Shown in pieces: positions 59,709 to 64,000 of a DNA stretch of 64,000 bases. The stretch's first letter is position 1; each line of letters starts with the position of its first letter. A model generated the notes under the pieces. That model was not told the origin of the DNA. It made no database searches and worked only from the letters and a program-made list of their open reading frames with translations. A program made the translations under genes and the position numbers. Source of the stretch: Terriglobus sp. RCC_193. Lineage in GTDB: Bacteria; Acidobacteriota; Terriglobia; Terriglobales; Acidobacteriaceae. The DNA is taken from positions 1,550,001 to 1,614,000 of the forward strand of contig NZ_JBFUPK010000001.1 of the NCBI RefSeq assembly GCF_041355105.1, read 5' to 3'.

Positions 59709-61751
59709 ATGCCTAGTCAAGCAAAACGTCGCTCCTTGTTCGACCCACATATCATGCGTCGTGCGGTACGGGATGCGCTTGCGAAGCTCCATCCGCGCGT
59801 TATGATGAAAAACCCGGTCATGTTCGTTGTGGAACTGGGTAGCATCCTCACCACCGTACTGCTCTTCGTCAGTATGTCCACACATGATGGCCACTTTCGT
59901 TTCAACTTACAAATCACGCTTTGGCTGTGGTTCACCGTGCTATTCGCGAATTTTGCAGAAGCTATGGCGGAAGGTCGCGGCAAAGCACAAGCAGACGCTT
60001 TGCGTCAGGCTAAGTCAGAGACAACGGCTCATCGAATTTCAAAATCAGGCGTTCTCGAAGAAGTTCCCAGCTCTCATCTACGGTCAGGTGATGTCGTCCG
60101 AGTTAAAGCGGGACAGATGATTCCTGGCGATGGCGAAGTCACAGAAGGTGCAGCCTCCGTCGACGAATCTGCTATCACGGGCGAATCCGCACCGGTGATT
60201 CGAGAAGCTGGCGGAGACCGATCCGCCGTAACCGGAGGCACCCGTGTACTGTCAGACATCCTCACCGTCCGCATTACATCCAACCCAGGCGAGACGTTTA
60301 TCGATCGCATGATTGCGCTCGTAGAAGGTGCGGAACGTCAGAAGACACCGAATGAAATCGCATTGAACATTCTACTTGCAGGACTCACCATCACCTTCCT
60401 GCTTGCGGTCGTTACTCTGCAACCATTCGCGATCTATTCCAGTGCGCCGCAGACGGCTTTCGTGCTTATTTCACTTCTGGTCTGCCTTATTCCCACCACG
60501 ATTGGCGGCCTGCTTTCCGCGATTGGCATTGCCGGTATGGATCGTCTGGTACAACACAACGTACTGGCAACATCAGGCCGGGCGGTGGAAGCGGCTGGCG
60601 ACGTGAACACCCTGCTGTTGGATAAGACCGGCACGATCACCATAGGCAACCGGCAGGCGTCCGAATTTGTACCGGCACCCGGCGTTACTGCGGAACAACT
60701 TGCAGATGCGTCCCAGCTTTCTTCTCTCTCCGACGAAACTCCGGAAGGACGTTCTATCATTGTACTTGCGAAAGAGCAGTACAACCTTCGCGGCCGTGAA
60801 CTAAGTGAACTGCACGCAGAGTTCGTTCCCTTCTCCGCAATGACGCGTATGAGCGGCATCGAAGTGGAAGGCCGCTCCATTCGCAAGGGTGCTGTGGATG
60901 CGATTACCCGCTATCTCTCCGAACACAATTCCTCCATGCCGGAGCCCGTTCGTGTTGCGGTGGAAGAGATCGCGCGAAAGGGTGGAACTCCACTTGTCGT
61001 GGCTGAAAACGGCCGCGCACTTGGCGTCATTCATCTGAAGGATGTGGTCAAAGGCGGCATGAAGGAGCGCTTTGATCACCTGCGAGCCATGGGTATTCGC
61101 ACCATCATGATTACCGGTGACAATCCTCTAACAGCAGCCGCGATTGCGCGGGAAGCTGGTGTCGATGACTTTCTTGCCGAGGCAAAGCCAAAAGACAAAA
61201 TGGACCTGATCAAGCGCGAGCAATCTGAAGGCAAGCTCGTTGCAATGACTGGTGATGGGACAAACGACGCACCTGCACTCGCTCAGGCAGACGTAGGTGT
61301 TGCCATGAACACCGGAACGCAGGCTGCAAAAGAAGCTGGCAACATGGTCGATCTGGATTCCAACCCAACGAAGCTCATCGAAATCGTCGGTATCGGAAAG
61401 CAGTTACTCATGACGCGTGGCGCACTTACCACCTTCTCTATCTCGAACGATGTGGCAAAATACTTCGCGATTATTCCGGCGATGTTTGCTGGCGTGTTCC
61501 CTGTATTGAATGCACTCAACATTATGCATCTGCACAATGCGGAATCGGCTGTTCTATCTGCCGTGATTTTCAATGCGCTGGTCATTGTCGGATTGATCCC
61601 GCTCGCCTTGCGTGGTGTGAAGTATCGTCCCATGTCGGCAGCGGCTCTTCTTCAGCGCAATCTCATCGTCTATGGCCTGGGCGGAATCATCGTTCCGTTC
61701 ATCGGAATCAAGCTGCTGGATATGGTCATCGTTGCACTGCACCTGGCGTAG
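59709..61751 (+). CDS. kdpB: Potassium-transporting P-type ATPase subunit KdpB
   Basis: This is a 680-residue P-type ATPase. The phosphorylation motif is DKTGTIT (D305). The actuator loop TGES (157-160) carries the serine that is phosphorylated for inhibition in E. coli. [20 protein letters not shown] is the hinge motif, and TM segments flank [20 protein letters not shown]. It hydrolyses ATP to drive K+ uptake through KdpA. It is preceded by kdpA (20-bp gap) and followed by kdpC (21 bp). Confidence 0.96.
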   Translation: MPSQAKRRSLFDPHIMRRAVRDALAKLHPRVMMKNPVMFVVELGSILTTVLLFVSMSTHDGHFRFNLQITLWLWFTVLFANFAEAMAEGRGKAQADALRQAKSETTAHRISKSGVLEEVPSSHLRSGDVVRVKAGQMIPGDGEVTEGAASVDESAITGESAPVIREAGGDRSAVTGGTRVLSDILTVRITSNPGETFIDRMIALVEGAERQKTPNEIALNILLAGLTITFLLAVVTLQPFAIYSSAPQTAFVLISLLVCLIPTTIGGLLSAIGIAGMDRLVQHNVLATSGRAVEAAGDVNTLLLDKTGTITIGNRQASEFVPAPGVTAEQLADASQLSSLSDETPEGRSIIVLAKEQYNLRGRELSELHAEFVPFSAMTRMSGIEVEGRSIRKGAVDAITRYLSEHNSSMPEPVRVAVEEIARKGGTPLVVAENGRALGVIHLKDVVKGGMKERFDHLRAMGIRTIMITGDNPLTAAAIAREAGVDDFLAEAKPKDKMDLIKREQSEGKLVAMTGDGTNDAPALAQADVGVAMNTGTQAAKEAGNMVDLDSNPTKLIEIVGIGKQLLMTRGALTTFSISNDVAKYFAIIPAMFAGVFPVLNALNIMHLHNAESAVLSAVIFNALVIVGLIPLALRGVKYRPMSAAALLQRNLIVYGLGGIIVPFIGIKLLDMVIVALHLA

Positions 61752-61772
61752 TGCCAGAGACTGGAATCGCTC

Positions 61773-62339
61773 ATGAAACTCGTACGCATCGCATGTATCT
61801 ACACCGTGGTTACGGCATTTCTTCTTGGCATTGCATACCCCCTTGCCATCACCGCCATCGCTCAACTCATAATGAAGGGAAAAGCGAACGGGCAGATGGT
61901 GACACGGAATGGTGAAACCATCGGCTCGGCAATCATTGGACAACCCTTCACTGGCGATAACTACTTTCACAGCCGCCCTTCTGCAGCGGGTACCGGCTAT
62001 GATGCGACTGCTTCCTCCGGATCAAACTATGGCCCTACCAATAAGTCATTAACGGATCGAGTCGCAGCAAGTGTCAAGACTGAGTCCGCGGGCTATCCCA
62101 TACCAGTGGATCTGGTGACAGCTTCGGCGTCGGGCCTGGATCCCGATATCACTCCCGCCGCCGCGTATTATCAGGCTCCGCGTATTGCGCAACAACGTCA
62201 CATCTCACAGGACATGATCAGCGCCCTGATCGCGCGACAGATTCAGCCACGGCAGCTTGGCATTCTGGGAGAACCACGAGTCAATGTTCTTGCATTGAAT
62301 TTGGCTCTTTCGCAGATCCCTGGAAATGCCGCTCGGTAA
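61773..62339 (+). CDS. kdpC: Potassium-transporting ATPase subunit KdpC
   Basis: This is a 188-residue protein with one N-terminal membrane helix (about 8-30) and a periplasmic/extracytoplasmic domain with GQPFTGDNYFHSRPSAAG, SNYGPTNKSL and SASGLDPDITPAAAYYQ, all KdpC signatures. It completes the KdpFABC complex and affects its ATP affinity. It is the last gene of the operon and is followed by a 13-bp hairpin. Confidence 0.95.
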   Translation: MKLVRIACIYTVVTAFLLGIAYPLAITAIAQLIMKGKANGQMVTRNGETIGSAIIGQPFTGDNYFHSRPSAAGTGYDATASSGSNYGPTNKSLTDRVAASVKTESAGYPIPVDLVTASASGLDPDITPAAAYYQAPRIAQQRHISQDMISALIARQIQPRQLGILGEPRVNVLALNLALSQIPGNAAR

Positions 62340-62350
62340 TCGTGTTACAG

Positions 62351-62380
62351 GTGCGTGGCCCTGTTTCCAGGGCCACGCAC
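62351..62380. terminator. 13-bp hairpin between kdpC and a convergent gene
   Basis: GTGCGTGGCCCTG/CAGGGCCACGCAC pairs perfectly around loop TTTC. Neither strand has a strong T-run, but the position between two convergent stops supports a bidirectional terminator. Confidence 0.65.
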
Positions 62381-62386
62381 AGAAGA

Positions 62387-63643
62387 TTAGAAGTAAGTAG
62401 GCACGGCTTCCAGGACGTTATAACTTTCGTCCACCATCGCGACATAGCGCCACTTATCAAAAGTAAGACAGGGATGCGATATCTCAAACCCAAGCATGTC
62501 TCCTACCTTGATATCGGCATCCTCCGGTATTTGAAGATACGCATGCTGATCCATTAGCTTGATGGTCTCCCATGCGGAAGAAGCGCGTACCGGATCCTGA
62601 TGCGTACCAGGACGGAAATGCCAAACGGCTACAGGTAATCCCGCGTCAAACGCAACATCGCGTTTCCCCATCCCTACAATGGCAAGCCCCGGCTCCGGCA
62701 CCGACTGCACATAGGCCCATACTTCAAGTGCGGATTGCAGCGTCGCACCGCGCTCAGCATCCACCTCTCTCGCAATGCTATTTCGCTGCCCGATCTCCTG
62801 CTGCGCAACGCGATAAATACCCGCGTCTGAGGTCAGATAACATCCGGGCCGCAGAACGACATCGACCTCGTCTCGCACAGGTGCAAAGACATCCGCAACC
62901 ACGTCATACCAGGCAGACCCTGCGCCGCTCAGGATTACTCGTTCCCCCTGCGCAAAGGCTTCCTGCTTCTGCAATTGCTTCACAGTGTCCACAGCCCGGC
63001 CAAGATATTCCCGGATACCAGCTTCGTCCTTCAACACACCTTCGTAGACCTCAACACCGCAAAGCAGCAGGCTCCCCTGCCATTGCGCAATAGCATCCAC
63101 CACAGCCTGCGTCTGTTCGTCCGTTCGAGTACCGGTTCGGCCACCATTGACACCCAGTTCCACTAGCACACGAAGCTGCTGCCCTTTGCCCTGAAAAAAC
63201 AAGCCGAGTTGATGGACCAGATCCGGTGAATCCACCAACGTATAGAAGATCGCCCCCTCGGCTATGATGTCGCTTACAAATTCGAAATTGGCGCGCCCCA
63301 CCAGCTCATTCGCCATCAGAATGCGCCGCACGCCATGAGCATGAGCAACCACACACTGCTGCGCCGTGGCCAGCGTAATGCCCCATGCGCCGGCATCCAT
63401 CTGGCGGCCGAACAGCTTGGCAGCCATGGTCGTTTTGCCATGCGGCGCCAGAGATACGCCGTATTTCTGCACAAATTCCACCATCCAGCGGAGGTTGTGC
63501 TCCATCCGAGGCTTCACCAAAACCGCGGCAGGCAGGCTCAGATCCTCGCGCAGAACGTTCCATCCGCGCGCCCCCACCGCTTCAATCTCTTCCGTGGTCC
63601 TTAGACCACCAAACCCTTTAGGGAAAATCTGTTCGCTGGCCAA
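62387..63643 (-). CDS. D-amino-acid deaminase (DSD1/D-threonine-aldolase-like, PLP)
   Basis: This is a 418-residue protein with an alanine-racemase-like TIM barrel and a C-terminal D-serine-dehydratase-like beta domain. The PLP lysine is K70 in LAPHGKTTM. The C-terminal ISHPCLTFDKW provides the His/Cys pair that binds zinc in eukaryotic-type D-serine dehydratases. Proteins of this group deaminate D-amino acids or cleave D-threonine. The divergent neighbour is a D-aminoacylase, so the pair would release and then break down D-amino acids from N-acyl or peptidoglycan-derived material. Exact substrate is unknown. Confidence 0.88.
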   Translation of the reverse strand: MASEQIFPKGFGGLRTTEEIEAVGARGWNVLREDLSLPAAVLVKPRMEHNLRWMVEFVQKYGVSLAPHGKTTMAAKLFGRQMDAGAWGITLATAQQCVVAHAHGVRRILMANELVGRANFEFVSDIIAEGAIFYTLVDSPDLVHQLGLFFQGKGQQLRVLVELGVNGGRTGTRTDEQTQAVVDAIAQWQGSLLLCGVEVYEGVLKDEAGIREYLGRAVDTVKQLQKQEAFAQGERVILSGAGSAWYDVVADVFAPVRDEVDVVLRPGCYLTSDAGIYRVAQQEIGQRNSIAREVDAERGATLQSALEVWAYVQSVPEPGLAIVGMGKRDVAFDAGLPVAVWHFRPGTHQDPVRASSAWETIKLMDQHAYLQIPEDADIKVGDMLGFEISHPCLTFDKWRYVAMVDESYNVLEAVPTYF

Positions 63644-63727
63644 GCTGCCTCCACATTTGCGATGCTTTATCTGTGACTAACTTTGAGCATATCGTCGACG
63701 ACCAGATCCAGACCAGCAGAGGCCACC

Positions 63728-64000
63728 ATGCCAGAATGTGATCTGTTGATTCGTGGCGCACTTCTGATCGACGGCAGCTGCGACGCTGCCCGCGAAAGCG
63801 ACATTGCAGTACACGCAGGACGCATCGCGTGCATCGACGCAGATAGTACATGGCGCTCCGAAAACACGGTCGATGCGAAAGGACTCGTGTTGTCGCCCGG
63901 CTTCATCGATACGCACACTCACGACGACACCAGCGTCATTGAGACGCCCGCCATGCTACCAAAGCTGACACAGGGAGTCACCACGGTTGTCGTCGGCAAT
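63728..64000 (+). CDS. N-acyl-D-amino-acid deacylase family, partial (runs off the window)
   Basis: ATG 63728 after AGAGG opens a frame with no stop to base 64000 (91 codons). It begins MPECDLLIRGALLIDGSCDA and contains GFIDTHTHDDTSV, the HxH metal motif of D-aminoacylase-type amidohydrolases, then LTQGVTTVVVGN. This is the first fifth of a protein that is usually about 500 residues. It removes the acyl group from N-acyl-D-amino acids. It is divergent from the PLP deaminase across an 84-bp gap, and the two probably work in one pathway. Confidence 0.82.
   Translation, partial: MPECDLLIRGALLIDGSCDAARESDIAVHAGRIACIDADSTWRSENTVDAKGLVLSPGFIDTHTHDDTSVIETPAMLPKLTQGVTTVVVGN

Overview
The window looks like a chromosomal segment of a soil-type Acidobacteriota (Terriglobales / Granulicella-Terriglobus-like). 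This is an inference from: two large Oar-type TonB-dependent receptors with an N-terminal carboxypeptidase-like domain; a PQQ dehydrogenase paired with a c-type cytochrome; TTGACA/TATATT promoters with 17-18 bp spacers; and intergenic repeat families of the kind common in that phylum.

Layout. (1) 1-0.7 kb: non-coding repeats and hairpins. (2) 0.7-16.9 kb: a carbohydrate locus. It holds a sodium/solute symporter with a small membrane partner, a TonB receptor, a co-directional run (di-heme cytochrome c, PQQ dehydrogenase, ThuA-like protein, sugar isomerase/epimerase, Gfo/Idh/MocA oxidoreductase, ROK repressor), then xylulokinase and xylose isomerase. (3) 16.9-30.3 kb: succinate-semialdehyde dehydrogenase, a heavy-metal-type RND efflux operon divergent from an NtrC-type two-component system, a small Cys/His-rich exported protein and a second TonB receptor. 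The divergent control region has two facing sigma-54 promoters with one dyad enhancer halfway between. (4) 30.3-38.8 kb: an OmpR-type two-component system ending in an orphan PqqD-like gene, divergent from a second tripartite RND pump. (5) 39.2-42.0 kb: a DUF2252 gene and a membrane protein of unknown function. (6) 42.0-44.1 kb: wreckage of an older mobile element.

(7) 44.1-53.9 kb: a tRNA-Val genomic island bounded by 50-bp direct repeats. It contains an AAA ATPase, an XRE regulator facing a small gene across a perfect palindrome, a truncated pilin-like gene joined to a truncated VOC dioxygenase gene, a TetR/SDR/SDR/aldo-keto reductase/LysR cluster, an excisionase-like protein and a tyrosine integrase whose last codons lie inside the tRNA gene. 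(8) 53.9-62.4 kb: the Kdp potassium system. KdpD is split into two divergently transcribed genes, followed by kdpE, four 11-bp-spaced boxes, three small ORFs including kdpF, and kdpABC. (9) 62.4-64 kb: a D-amino-acid deaminase divergent from a D-aminoacylase gene that runs off the edge.

How it works together (inference). Sugars enter through the receptor and symporter. Some may be oxidised in the periplasm by the PQQ enzyme and cytochrome, while xylose is isomerised and phosphorylated under ROK control. Two RND pumps with their own sensors handle metals or toxic compounds. The island adds carbonyl-detoxifying reductases, and Kdp scavenges potassium.
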